A stretch of 6,854 bases of DNA, taken from NCBI GenBank assembly GCA_007128515.1, contig SKXI01000404.1, positions 1 through 6,854 of the forward strand, given 5' to 3'. Each line of letters begins with the position of its first letter. The stretch's first letter is position 1. The DNA is from Halococcaceae archaeon (GTDB taxonomy: Archaea; Halobacteriota; Halobacteria; Halobacteriales; Halalkalicoccaceae). The notes under the pieces were generated by a model, which saw only the letters and a program-made list of their open reading frames with translations, searched no databases and had not been told where the DNA came from. The position numbers and the translations under genes were made by a program. Shown here piece after piece: positions 1 to 6,038 of this stretch.

Positions 1-969
1 CACGTCCTCGCCACCGTCGCCTCCGGTTTCGCGGACTCGCCGGCGGGTCTGCGCGAGTTCCTCGACCGGACGCTCTACGCCACCCAGTCCGAGGACGCGA
101 GACACCTGGAGGGCGTCACCGACCGGGTGATCCAGTACCTGGAGCGAAACGAGTTCCTGGAGCGGATCGAGGACGGCAACGCCCGTGGTGGCCTCCGATT
201 GAAGGCGACCCCGATCGGTCACACGGTCTCCAGGCTCTACCTGGATCCGATGAGCGCAGCGGAGATGATCGACGGACTGCGCGAGGCCGACGATCCCACC
301 GCGCTCGGGCTGTATCACCTCGCGGCTCGTACGCCCGACATGTGGGAGCTCTACCTCCGCTCGGGCGACCAGCAGCGCTACACAGAGGTCGCCTACGAGC
401 GAGAACGCGAGTTCGTCGGCGAGATGCCGAGCGAGTTCGAGGCCGACCGGTTCGAGGACTGGCTGTCGGCGCTGAAGACCGCCCGGCTGATCGAGGATTG
501 GGCCGACGAGGTCGACGAGGACCGGATCACCGACAGGTATCGAGTCGGGCCGGGCGACATCCGGGGGAAGGTCGAGACCGCCACCTGGCTGCTCGGGGCC
601 GCCGAGCGGCTGGCGATCGAACTCGGCCTCGGCGTCGAGACGGTCGAGGCGATCACCGAGGCGCGGGTGCGTGCCGAACACGGCGTCCGGGGCGAACTCC
701 TCGACCTCACGGGTATCCGCGGCGTCGGTCGAAAACGCGCCCGACGGCTCCACGACGCCGGCTTCCGGTCGCCCGAGGCGATCCGCTCGGCGGAGAAGGA
801 GGAGGTGCTGAAAGCGTTGCGCGGCAGGCGGAAGACGACCGAGTCGATCCTCGAGAACGCCGGCCACCCCGATCCGTCACTCTCGGACGTGAGCGAGGCG
901 GAGATACCCGAGCTACCGGAGTCCGAGCGGGGCGAGCCCGACCCGCAGACCGGGCTCGGTGACTTCTGA
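1..969 (+). CDS. hel308: ATP-dependent DNA helicase Hel308 (Hjm), C-terminal part, 5' truncated
   Basis: Hel308 is an archaeal superfamily 2, Ski2-like 3'-5' helicase that unwinds lagging-strand structures at stalled replication forks. The frame is open from the first base, so the gene starts outside the window. The 322 codons seen lack the RecA-like motor domains and hold the end of the protein. Codons 1-30 resemble the stretch before the winged helix. About codons 35-90 are winged-helix-like, ending in the Hel308-typical [11 protein letters not shown] helical ratchet-like region follows. A helix-hairpin-helix lies at codons 238-250 ([13 protein letters not shown]), matching the C-terminal domain V. 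The last seven residues, QTGLGDF, fit the PCNA-interacting pattern Q-x-x-L-x-x-F. The GTG at 127 is an internal Val, not a start. The gene overlaps the next one by 1 nt (TGATG). The identification rests on recalled family motifs and the neighbour; I am confident of it. Confidence 0.93.
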   Translation, partial: HVLATVASGFADSPAGLREFLDRTLYATQSEDARHLEGVTDRVIQYLERNEFLERIEDGNARGGLRLKATPIGHTVSRLYLDPMSAAEMIDGLREADDPTALGLYHLAARTPDMWELYLRSGDQQRYTEVAYEREREFVGEMPSEFEADRFEDWLSALKTARLIEDWADEVDEDRITDRYRVGPGDIRGKVETATWLLGAAERLAIELGLGVETVEAITEARVRAEHGVRGELLDLTGIRGVGRKRARRLHDAGFRSPEAIRSAEKEEVLKALRGRRKTTESILENAGHPDPSLSDVSEAEIPELPESERGEPDPQTGLGDF

Positions 970-1463
970 TGGAGGCGGTCGCCTGCGAGGTGGAGATCGA
1001 CGATCTCGATACGTTCGTCGCCCGACTGGGCGAGGTCGGCGAGGCCCACGGCTGTGCGATCGGGGCGTTCTCACCACGGTATGTCGCCTGCGAACGTCAC
1101 CTCGAACGCGCCGTGGCGCTCGCGAACCGGGCGTTTTCGAGGGGCGAGAACGTCGCCGACGACCGGGCGATCGAGATCCTCCTCTACGCCGCGGGCAGGC
1201 GACAGATCGATCAGGCGCTGGAGATCGGTGTTCGGGAGGGCCAGTCCCGGACCGTGCTCGTGATCGACGGCGAGGACGAGACCGGGGCGATCGAGGCGCT
1301 CTCGGGGTTGGTCGAACCGACCGACGAACCGGTGGCTGAGGACGCTGACCCGGGGCTGATCGCGTCCTACTTCGGGATCACCGACGCCGAACGGGGGGCG
1401 ACCGACGCCGACCTCTGCGATCTGGTCTGCGAGCGGGTCGCGCTGCTCGACGTCGAGAAGTGA
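969..1463 (+). CDS. cgi121: KEOPS complex subunit Cgi121
   Basis: Cgi121 is the small KEOPS subunit that, with Kae1, Bud32 and Pcc1, makes N6-threonylcarbamoyladenosine (t6A) at position 37 of ANN-decoding tRNAs. In archaea it binds the tRNA 3' CCA end and recruits tRNA to the complex. The 164-residue product has the usual family length. It shows the characteristic core: RYVACERHLERAV (about 37-49), an F-x-R-G-E-N-V-A stretch (56-63) and the signature EILLYAAGRRQIDQA (69-83). The C-terminal half is acidic and variable. The ATG overlaps the TGA of hel308, and no promoter is visible in between, so translational coupling and co-transcription are likely. I recall the same pair adjacent in other haloarchaeal genomes, but this was not checked here. 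Confidence 0.92.
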   Translation: MEAVACEVEIDDLDTFVARLGEVGEAHGCAIGAFSPRYVACERHLERAVALANRAFSRGENVADDRAIEILLYAAGRRQIDQALEIGVREGQSRTVLVIDGEDETGAIEALSGLVEPTDEPVAEDADPGLIASYFGITDAERGATDADLCDLVCERVALLDVEK

Positions 1464-1507
1464 CGCGACGACCGTCGTTCGGGCCGGCTCACCTGCCGGG
1501 TGAAGCG

Positions 1508-1512
1508 TTTTT
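1508..1512 (+). promoter_or_regulatory. TATA-like box of the DUF5789 gene
   Basis: A T5 run in GCGTTTTTCGCG stands out in GC-rich DNA. It lies 24-28 nt before the ATG at 1536, with purine-rich GGGTGAAG just upstream in the place of a BRE. This spacing implies a transcript starting at or near the ATG (leaderless). Confidence 0.6.
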
Positions 1513-1535
1513 CGCGAGACGAACGAAGCCGAGCC

Positions 1536-1907
1536 ATGACCGGGGACGACGAGACGGTGAGCGATCCGGAGGTCGTCGAGAACGCCGAACGGCGCGCGAG
1601 CGAGCGGGCGGATCGGGTCGAGGACGTCGTGGACGACCTCGCGGCACGGACCTTCTCGGCGGGGAACTACCCGACGACGAGCGAGGAGATCGCCGAGGAG
1701 TACGGCACCCAGGAGATCGACCTGGCGAACGAGACGGAGACGCTCGGCGACGTGCTCGATCGGCTGCCCGACGAACGCTACGAGAGCGCCGACGAGGTGC
1801 GCGAGGCGGTCTACGGCGAGCTGAGCGGCGAAGCCGGCGACAGAAACGAATACAACGAGGGTAGAGAGCTCGACCCCGCCGCTGTCGACGAGGACCCGAG
1901 CCGGTAA
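1536..1907 (+). CDS. DUF5789-type small acidic haloarchaeal protein
   Basis: The product is a 123-residue, strongly acidic, soluble protein of unknown function. The middle and C-terminal parts match what I recall of the haloarchaeal DUF5789 family. The matching elements are a YPTTSEEIAEEYG stretch (45-57), an ET-x-T-L-x-D-V-L segment (66-74) and a DERYESADEVREAVYG stretch soon after. This resembles a small domain of short helices. Residues 1-40 are a charged, probably helical extension rich in E, R and D, with coiled-coil potential. No membrane segment, cysteine or catalytic motif is visible. An in-frame ATG at 1500 would add 12 residues, but that stretch contains the TATA-like T-run, so I chose the ATG at 1536. 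The gene stands alone, 72 nt after cgi121 and 48 nt before the transporter. No function can be assigned. Confidence 0.8.
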   Translation: MTGDDETVSDPEVVENAERRASERADRVEDVVDDLAARTFSAGNYPTTSEEIAEEYGTQEIDLANETETLGDVLDRLPDERYESADEVREAVYGELSGEAGDRNEYNEGRELDPAAVDEDPSR

Positions 1908-1922
1908 CCGGGGACGGGCGGA

Positions 1923-1931
1923 TCTATATAT
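1923..1931 (+). promoter_or_regulatory. TATA box of the MFS transporter gene
   Basis: TCTATATAT is the clearest TATA box in the window. Its core, TATATA (1925-1930), lies 26-31 nt before the ATG at 1956, again implying a leaderless transcript. It probably drives the transporter and the two genes behind it. Confidence 0.75.
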
Positions 1932-1955
1932 CACGACGGCGAGACGGCCGAACGG

Positions 1956-3134
1956 ATGGCGGGCCCCCGCTGGCGCTACCGGTGGACGCTGCTTTCGGCC
2001 TGTGTGCTCGCGTACTTCGCGACGCGGGTCGGACAGGTCGCGATCGGCGCGCTCGTCCCCGCGATCACGGAGACGTTCTCGGCCTCCTCGGGTGCCATCG
2101 GTGCGGCGCTCACCGGGATGTGGGTCGCCTACGCGCTCGCGCAGGTCCCGAGCGGCGCGCTCTGCGACCGGATCGGCGAGCGTCGTGTCGTCCTGCTCGC
2201 CGTCGCGGTCGCGGGGATCGGCGCGCTCGTCCTCGCGGTTTCGCCGTCGTTCGCGGTCTTCGCTGGCACCGTCGTCGCGCTCGGAGCCGGCGTCGGCCTC
2301 TACTACACCGCGGGGACGGTCCTGCTCACGAGTGGTGCCGAGAACCCGGCGCAGGCGATCGGGCTGCACCGCCTCGGCGGCGAGTTCGCCGGAATCCTCG
2401 CGCCGGTCACAGCGGTCGGGATCGCCGCGGGCTACGGCTGGCGGGGTGCGCTGTTCGCCTGTGCCCTCGTGACCGTGCCGGTTCTCGCGCTGGTCGTCCT
2501 GCGGGTGCGACCGACACCGCCGGATACGAGCGAGTCGACCACCGAAGCCCTGTTCGACCGGCGTGCGGTGGTCGCGATCGTCCGGCGACCGACGCTCGTC
2601 GCCGCGACGGCCGTCGCGAGCCTCGCCGAGTTCGTCGCCATCGCGACGATCACGTTCCTGCCAGCGATCGTGCTCGCACTGTACGACGTGAGCGTCGGAC
2701 TCGCGGGGATGCTCTTCACCTGCTACTTCGTCACGATCGCGCTCACACAGCCGGTCGCCGGACGGCTCGCCGATCGGTTCTCGTGGGACGTCGTCACCGC
2801 CTGTGTCCTCCTCGCCGGTGCGTGCGGCTACGCGCTCGTCGCGCTCGCGCCGGGGACGACCTGGCTCGTCCCTGCCGTGGTCCTCGCCGGGGTCGCGATG
2901 GGGTGGAACGGCCCCGTACAGGCGCACGTCCTCGCGACGCTACCCGAGCGCGACCGCGGACCGGGGTTCGGGGCGATACGGACGACGTACATCCTGCTGG
3001 GCGCGCTCGGCGGCGTCGTGACGGGCACCGTCGCCGACGTCGCCGGCTGGGCTGTCGCGACGTGGCTGCTGTCGGCGACGCTCCTTCTCGCGGTGCTGGT
3101 CGTCCTCTCCGACCGGATGAGGGGAACCGATTAG
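1956..3134 (+). CDS. Major facilitator superfamily (MFS) transporter
   Basis: This is a 392-residue secondary transporter with about 12 predicted membrane helices, the usual MFS length, acting in the cytoplasmic membrane. The signature motif A is present between helices 2 and 3 as GALCDRIGERR (67-77), with the key G67, D71 and R72. A second copy occupies the matching loop of the C-terminal half (GRLADR, 269-274), reflecting the 6+6 duplicated fold. A short N-terminal cytoplasmic stretch (MAGPRWRYR) is positively charged, as expected for an inside N-terminus. The central loop around residues 184-210 holds charged residues. The ATG sits 26-31 nt after a TATA box, supporting this start. The next gene begins 23 nt after the stop codon. 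The substrate cannot be read from the sequence; both uptake carriers and drug exporters look like this. Confidence 0.9.
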   Translation: MAGPRWRYRWTLLSACVLAYFATRVGQVAIGALVPAITETFSASSGAIGAALTGMWVAYALAQVPSGALCDRIGERRVVLLAVAVAGIGALVLAVSPSFAVFAGTVVALGAGVGLYYTAGTVLLTSGAENPAQAIGLHRLGGEFAGILAPVTAVGIAAGYGWRGALFACALVTVPVLALVVLRVRPTPPDTSESTTEALFDRRAVVAIVRRPTLVAATAVASLAEFVAIATITFLPAIVLALYDVSVGLAGMLFTCYFVTIALTQPVAGRLADRFSWDVVTACVLLAGACGYALVALAPGTTWLVPAVVLAGVAMGWNGPVQAHVLATLPERDRGPGFGAIRTTYILLGALGGVVTGTVADVAGWAVATWLLSATLLLAVLVVLSDRMRGTD

Positions 3135-3143
3135 TCCACGTGG
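3129..3143 (+). promoter_or_regulatory. Possible weak internal promoter and palindrome before the OYE-like gene
   Basis: GATTAG (3129-3134) ends at the transporter stop codon and lies 24-29 nt before the ATG at 3158, so it could act as a weak TATA box. It is followed by the perfect 8-bp palindrome CCACGTGG (3136-3143), a possible operator. Both are short and could be chance; read-through from the transporter promoter is the alternative. Confidence 0.3.
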
Positions 3144-3157
3144 GGGATAGTGCGGGT

Positions 3158-4450
3158 ATGTCCCCGCGGCTCACCGACCCGCTCGCCATCGGCGACTGCG
3201 AGCTTCCGAACCGGCTCTACCGTGCGCCGTTGCTGGAGTGCGCCGGGAACGGCCCCGACGCCGTCGAGACCCTGATCGAGGAGCTCGAACCCGCCGCCGA
3301 AGCGGGAGCCGGTCTGCTCTTCCAGGGGGCGTCGATCGTCACGCCGGAGGGCGGCTGTGCCGCGCCGAACATGACACACGTCGCCGACCCCGACTTCGTC
3401 TCTCGGTGTTCCGAGCTCACCGAACGGGTCCACGACCACGGTGGGAGGATCTTCGTCCAGCTCGAACACGGCGGGCTGCGGAGTCTCGAGACCTGGCACC
3501 GGGCCTACCGGAACGACCACCCCGACCTGGAGCAGCTCGCGGTCTCCAAACCCCCCGCACTCCTGCGACTCGGCGAACGCCTCGGCTTCCTCTCGTACGA
3601 TCCGCACGTCCTCTCGACCGGTGAGGTCTACGACCTCGCCGACCGGTTCGGAGACTCCGCGAGCTACGCGGCCGACGCCGGCTACGACGGGATCCACGTC
3701 GCTGGCGCGAACATGGGGATCGTCCAGCAGTTCCTCTCGCCGTACTACAACCGTCGCGACGACGAGTTCGGCGATGGGACGCGCTTTCTCGAGGCGATCC
3801 ACGACGCGATCTACGACCGGGCCGGCGACGTCCCGCTCGTGACGAAGGTACCCGCGGAGACGCACTCGCCACCCGGAGCCCGACCGAGGCTCTCGGTCGC
3901 GGATGGCGTGCGGATCGCCGAAGCCTGCGAGCGGATCGGCTACGACGCCGTCGTCCCCGTCGACGGCTCGGTCTTCTGGGACATGAGCATCGTCAGGGGG
4001 GAGTACCCCGAGCGCGCCTGGACGGACTCCCGGTTCGAGGCGGGGTACGAGGAGACGTTCGGGGGTCGGCGCTGGAGACTGATCGCGGCGGCGAACCGAC
4101 TGCACGCCCGCGGGTTCGGCTTCGAGCCGGCGTGGAACGAGCGGTTCTGCCGACGGGTCCGAGGGCGGGTCGAGGTTCCCGTATTGATGGAAGGAGGTAT
4201 CAGGAACCGGCCCGGGATCGACAGGCTGCTCGGCACCGGGGCGTGTGACGCGGTGGGGATCGGCCGGCCGTTCTACGCGGAGCCGCGGCTACCGGCCAGG
4301 CTGCTTTCCGATCCCGATGCGAACGCGGTCTGTGAGAACTGCAACAACTGTACCGTCCCGCAGGCGACGGGCGCACGTGGGGTCTGCCGGACGCCGAGCG
4401 TGATGGCCCGTCGGGGGGAGCTGCTGCGGGAAGGGGCGTACGACCGCTGA
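3158..4450 (+). CDS. NADH:flavin oxidoreductase, Old Yellow Enzyme family, single-domain with Cys cluster
   Basis: This is a 430-residue TIM-barrel flavoenzyme of the OYE / 2,4-dienoyl-CoA reductase group, expected to bind FMN and reduce activated double bonds in the cytoplasm. Family marks are the N-terminal DPLAIGDCELPNRLYRAP, VQLEHGG with Q101, QQFLSPYYNRRDDEFG (190-205), and the FMN-phosphate region VLMEGGI followed by a D-A-V-G-I-G-R-P stretch near the end. Four cysteines at 392, 395, 398 and 410 (C-x2-C-x2-C-x11-C) resemble the [4Fe-4S] site of FadH-type reductases. The FAD/NAD(P) domain that follows in those ~650-residue proteins is absent. At the site of the usual His-x-x-Asn/His-x-Tyr substrate residues, alignment gives A182, N185 and G187, so His and Tyr are not conserved. 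The ATG at 3158 follows the MFS gene by 23 nt. The stop overlaps the DUF456 start (TGATG). The substrate is unknown. Confidence 0.88.
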   Translation: MSPRLTDPLAIGDCELPNRLYRAPLLECAGNGPDAVETLIEELEPAAEAGAGLLFQGASIVTPEGGCAAPNMTHVADPDFVSRCSELTERVHDHGGRIFVQLEHGGLRSLETWHRAYRNDHPDLEQLAVSKPPALLRLGERLGFLSYDPHVLSTGEVYDLADRFGDSASYAADAGYDGIHVAGANMGIVQQFLSPYYNRRDDEFGDGTRFLEAIHDAIYDRAGDVPLVTKVPAETHSPPGARPRLSVADGVRIAEACERIGYDAVVPVDGSVFWDMSIVRGEYPERAWTDSRFEAGYEETFGGRRWRLIAAANRLHARGFGFEPAWNERFCRRVRGRVEVPVLMEGGIRNRPGIDRLLGTGACDAVGIGRPFYAEPRLPARLLSDPDANAVCENCNNCTVPQATGARGVCRTPSVMARRGELLREGAYDR

Positions 4451-4932
4451 TGGAGCCCGTCTTCTTCCTCGCGGTGGCGCTGCTGGTCGCCGGTGTCGTC
4501 GCGAGCTTCGTTCCGCTCGTTCCGGGCGCGGGACTGTCGCTCGTCGCGATCGTGCTCTACTGGTGGTCGACGGGCTACAGCGAGCCCGGCGTGCTCTTCC
4601 TCGCGCTGGCGCTCGTCGTCGGCCTCGGAGCGCTCGTGCTCGACTACTTCTCGAGCCTCATCTCCGCGCGTGTCAGCGGCGCCTCGACGCGGACCGCGCT
4701 CGCCGCGGGCCTCGTGGGCGTCGTCGCACTCGTTCTCGCGACGCCTGTCGGAGCGCTCCTCGCGATCCTCCTCACCGTCTTCGTCCTCGAGTTCCGCGAG
4801 TCGGGCGAGGTCGACGAGAGCGCCCGGAGGGCGGCGTACACCACCCTCGGGATGCTCGCCTCGACCGCGACGCAGGTCGTCGTGACGCTCTTCCTGCTCG
4901 TCGGGTTCCTCGTCTCGGTGGTCGTCCTCTGA
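4450..4932 (+). CDS. DUF456 domain-containing membrane protein
   Basis: The product is a 160-residue, very hydrophobic integral membrane protein of unknown function. Hydrophobic spans lie at about 4-20, 27-40, 47-65, 83-113 (probably two passes with a tight turn at TPVG, 98-101) and 137-160. Recalled DUF456 hallmarks are the VPLVPGAGLSL turn between the first two helices (21-31), a D-Y-F-S-S-x-I-S-A-R segment (65-74), and a Gly/Ala-rich helix pair ending in the acidic E114-F-R-E. The start codon overlaps the stop of the OYE-like gene, implying coupled translation. The frame ends in three consecutive in-frame stop codons (TGA TAG TGA, 4930-4938), which also form part of a long inverted repeat. 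No transport or enzymatic role can be read off. Confidence 0.85.
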   Translation: MEPVFFLAVALLVAGVVASFVPLVPGAGLSLVAIVLYWWSTGYSEPGVLFLALALVVGLGALVLDYFSSLISARVSGASTRTALAAGLVGVVALVLATPVGALLAILLTVFVLEFRESGEVDESARRAAYTTLGMLASTATQVVVTLFLLVGFLVSVVVL

Positions 4933-5017
4933 TAGTGAATGTTGCGAGTCATTCCGGTATCGACCCCCCGACGTCGGGCGATCGAACCGGTAAACAGTCG
5001 CCACGATCACTATGAGA
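4928..5017. repeat. 90-nt imperfect palindrome at the end of the DUF456 gene
   Basis: Two 45-nt arms meet at 4972/4973 and pair at 35 of 45 positions by my hand alignment, with a one-base bulge on each side. The blocks are concentric. The outer tips TCTGATAGTGA (4928-4938) and TCACTATGAGA (5007-5017) match at 10 of 11. GCGA (4944-4947) pairs with TCGC (4998-5001). CCGGT-A-TCGA (4954-4963) pairs with TCGAACCGG (4982-4990). The centre is the perfect palindrome CCCGACGTCGGG (4967-4978). The left tip includes the stop codon of the DUF456 gene. As RNA this would be one long hairpin at the 3' end of the transporter transcript. As DNA it resembles a small element with terminal inverted repeats, but no flanking direct repeat is seen. 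No T-tract follows it, so it is not a typical archaeal terminator. Confidence 0.75.
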
Positions 5018-5021
5018 CGGA

Positions 5022-5078
5022 CTGCGGTCCGACCGTCCCGCTCGGTCCCCGCTTCTCGGCCCCGACGGTCGGGTGCAG
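5022..5078. repeat. Second inverted repeat in the same spacer
   Basis: CCGACCGTC (5029-5037) is perfectly repeated in inverted form as GACGGTCGG (5064-5072). The stem can continue through two G-T wobbles and CTGC/GCAG (5022-5025 with 5075-5078), with one bulged G at 5026, giving about 15 pairs around a 26-nt loop. A smaller alternative hairpin CGGAC-TGCG-GTCCG (5018-5031) would compete with it. It lies between the long palindrome and the promoter of the next gene. The role is unknown. Confidence 0.5.
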
Positions 5079-5110
5079 CGGACCGAACGTGGGGGTCCAG
5101 GGAGCGGCGG

Positions 5111-5116
5111 TTTTAG
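5111..5116 (+). promoter_or_regulatory. TATA-like box of the small membrane protein gene
   Basis: TTTTAG lies 25-30 nt before the ATG at 5141 in otherwise GC-rich DNA, the leaderless spacing seen elsewhere in the window. Between it and the ATG is a 5-bp inverted repeat, GTGGC (5122-5126) with GCCAC (5136-5140), which abuts the start codon. It could be an operator but is short enough to be chance. Confidence 0.6.
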
Positions 5117-5140
5117 GTGCCGTGGCCGCCAGGAAGCCAC

Positions 5141-5353
5141 ATGGCTTCACGCGAGGACATCCTCGAACTGCTGGCACACTACGCACTGATGATCGTGATC
5201 ATGTTCGCGGTCCTCGCGGGGATCGAGGCGTTCTACGGCGACCTCGACTTCTTCATCTCCCTCGGGATCGCCGTCGTCGTCGCGCTCGCCTACTCGATCG
5301 GCGTCCGCCGGCTCGGCGTGGCGCCGGCCGCCTGGCAGCGCGGCGAGAGCTGA
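5141..5353 (+). CDS. Small two-helix membrane protein, unknown function
   Basis: The product is 70 residues with two predicted membrane helices. The first covers about residues 9-30 (it contains HYALMIVIMFAVLAG), the second about 35-53 (ISLGIAVVVALAYSIGV). A short acidic loop, YGDLDF, lies between them. The N-terminus is charged (MASREDILE), and the C-terminal tail after R55-R56 is short (LGVAPAAWQRGES). I recall similar uncharacterised haloarchaeal proteins but no named domain. An in-frame GTG at 5117 would add eight residues but lies next to the TATA-like box, so I chose the ATG at 5141. Coding is supported by the promoter spacing and the well-formed helices. The nitroreductase gene follows after 39 nt. 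No function is assigned. Confidence 0.75.
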   Translation: MASREDILELLAHYALMIVIMFAVLAGIEAFYGDLDFFISLGIAVVVALAYSIGVRRLGVAPAAWQRGES

Positions 5354-5363
5354 ACCGCCGGGA

Positions 5364-5369
5364 TTGATA
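5364..5369 (+). promoter_or_regulatory. Weak TATA-like box of the nitroreductase gene
   Basis: TTGATA lies 24-29 nt before the ATG at 5393 in the 39-nt gap after the small membrane protein gene. It suggests that the nitroreductase can be transcribed on its own, although read-through from 5111 is also possible. Confidence 0.45.
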
Positions 5370-5392
5370 GCCGGCCGCTCCGGAGACGGGAC

Positions 5393-6037
5393 ATGGAGAC
5401 CTCCGAAGTCATCCGCACCCGGCGATCGGTTCGCGAGTACCGCGACGAACCGATCGACGACGCTCTGCTGGAGGAGCTGGTCGGGCTCGCGACGCTCTCT
5501 CCGTCGAGCTACAACATGCAGCCATGGGAGTTCCTCGTCTGCCGCGAGGAGCGGAACCTCTCGCGGCTTCGCGACTGTGCGTACGACCAGCCGCAGGTGA
5601 CCGACAGCGCGGCGACGGTCGTGGTGCTGGGGAACCTCGACCCGGCGGCACACGTCCGTCCGATCCTCGAGGACTCCTTCGAGAAGGGCTACATCGGAAG
5701 CGAGGAGGCCTTAGAGCGCCGGATCGAACGGATCGAGGCGAAGCGCGACGACCCGATCGAAGACCGGCGGCGCTGGACGATCAAGAGCACGTCGCTCGCG
5801 GCGATGACGCTCATGCTCGCCGCCTGGGACCGGGGGATCGCCTCCTGTCCGATGGAGGGCTTCGACGCCGACGCGCTCTGTCGCGAGTTCGACATCGACC
5901 GTTCCGCGTACGACCCGGTGATGCTGATCGCGCTCGGCTACCCGACCGAGGACGCCGAAGGGGTCGTTCGCGAGCGGAAACACCGGCGGCCGATCGACGA
6001 CCTTCTCCACCACGAGTCGTTCGACCCCGCGGACTGA
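5393..6037 (+). CDS. Nitroreductase family protein
   Basis: This is a 214-residue FMN-dependent oxidoreductase, the normal length for the NfsB/FRase-type fold, which works as a homodimer in the cytoplasm. The family commonly transfers electrons from NAD(P)H to nitro groups, quinones or flavins. The N-terminal RTRRSVREY (8-16) carries the Arg-Arg-Ser that contacts the FMN phosphate. SPSSYNMQPWEF (36-47) is the second FMN-contacting stretch. The C-terminal ALGYPTED around 180-187 is the usual G-Y-P motif. A charged, Arg- and Glu-rich insert occurs around 95-125 (E-R-R-I-E-R-I-E-A-K-R), the segment that varies most between subfamilies and shapes the substrate pocket. It ends 2 nt before a long inverted repeat and converges on the SDR gene. 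The exact substrate cannot be told. Confidence 0.9.
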   Translation: METSEVIRTRRSVREYRDEPIDDALLEELVGLATLSPSSYNMQPWEFLVCREERNLSRLRDCAYDQPQVTDSAATVVVLGNLDPAAHVRPILEDSFEKGYIGSEEALERRIERIEAKRDDPIEDRRRWTIKSTSLAAMTLMLAAWDRGIASCPMEGFDADALCREFDIDRSAYDPVMLIALGYPTEDAEGVVRERKHRRPIDDLLHHESFDPAD

Positions 6038-6038
6038 G

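Noticed and set aside
1071..2927. A 618-codon open frame on the minus strand across cgi121, the DUF5789 gene and the transporter
   Set aside because: Its translation is a low-complexity Arg/Asp/Glu/Gly-rich mix with no recognisable domain, and it lies opposite three well-supported genes. Long antisense frames are expected at this GC content.
1982..3157. Upstream extension of the OYE-like reading frame through the whole transporter gene
   Set aside because: The frame is open, but the extra 392 codons are Arg-rich shadow sequence of the transporter. The family N-terminus begins right after the ATG at 3158.
3131..4105. A 324-codon minus-strand frame inside the OYE-like gene
   Set aside because: Mirror of the coding codons with no family motif; the plus-strand product has clear conserved motifs.
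4928..5017. Calling the long palindrome an insertion sequence or a tRNA
   Set aside because: There is no transposase, no flanking target duplication and no cloverleaf or T-arm pattern. It folds as one long imperfect hairpin, so it is listed as a repeat of unknown role.
5012..5116. A 34-codon ATG frame in the DUF456-small membrane protein spacer
   Set aside because: Very Arg-rich, no promoter of its own, and it coincides with the inverted repeats.
4939..5367. A 142-codon plus-strand frame beginning right after the triple stop
   Set aside because: It runs through both inverted repeats and overlaps the small membrane protein gene in another frame. Its composition is not acidic, unlike the soluble proteins here, and it turns into Arg-rich shadow.
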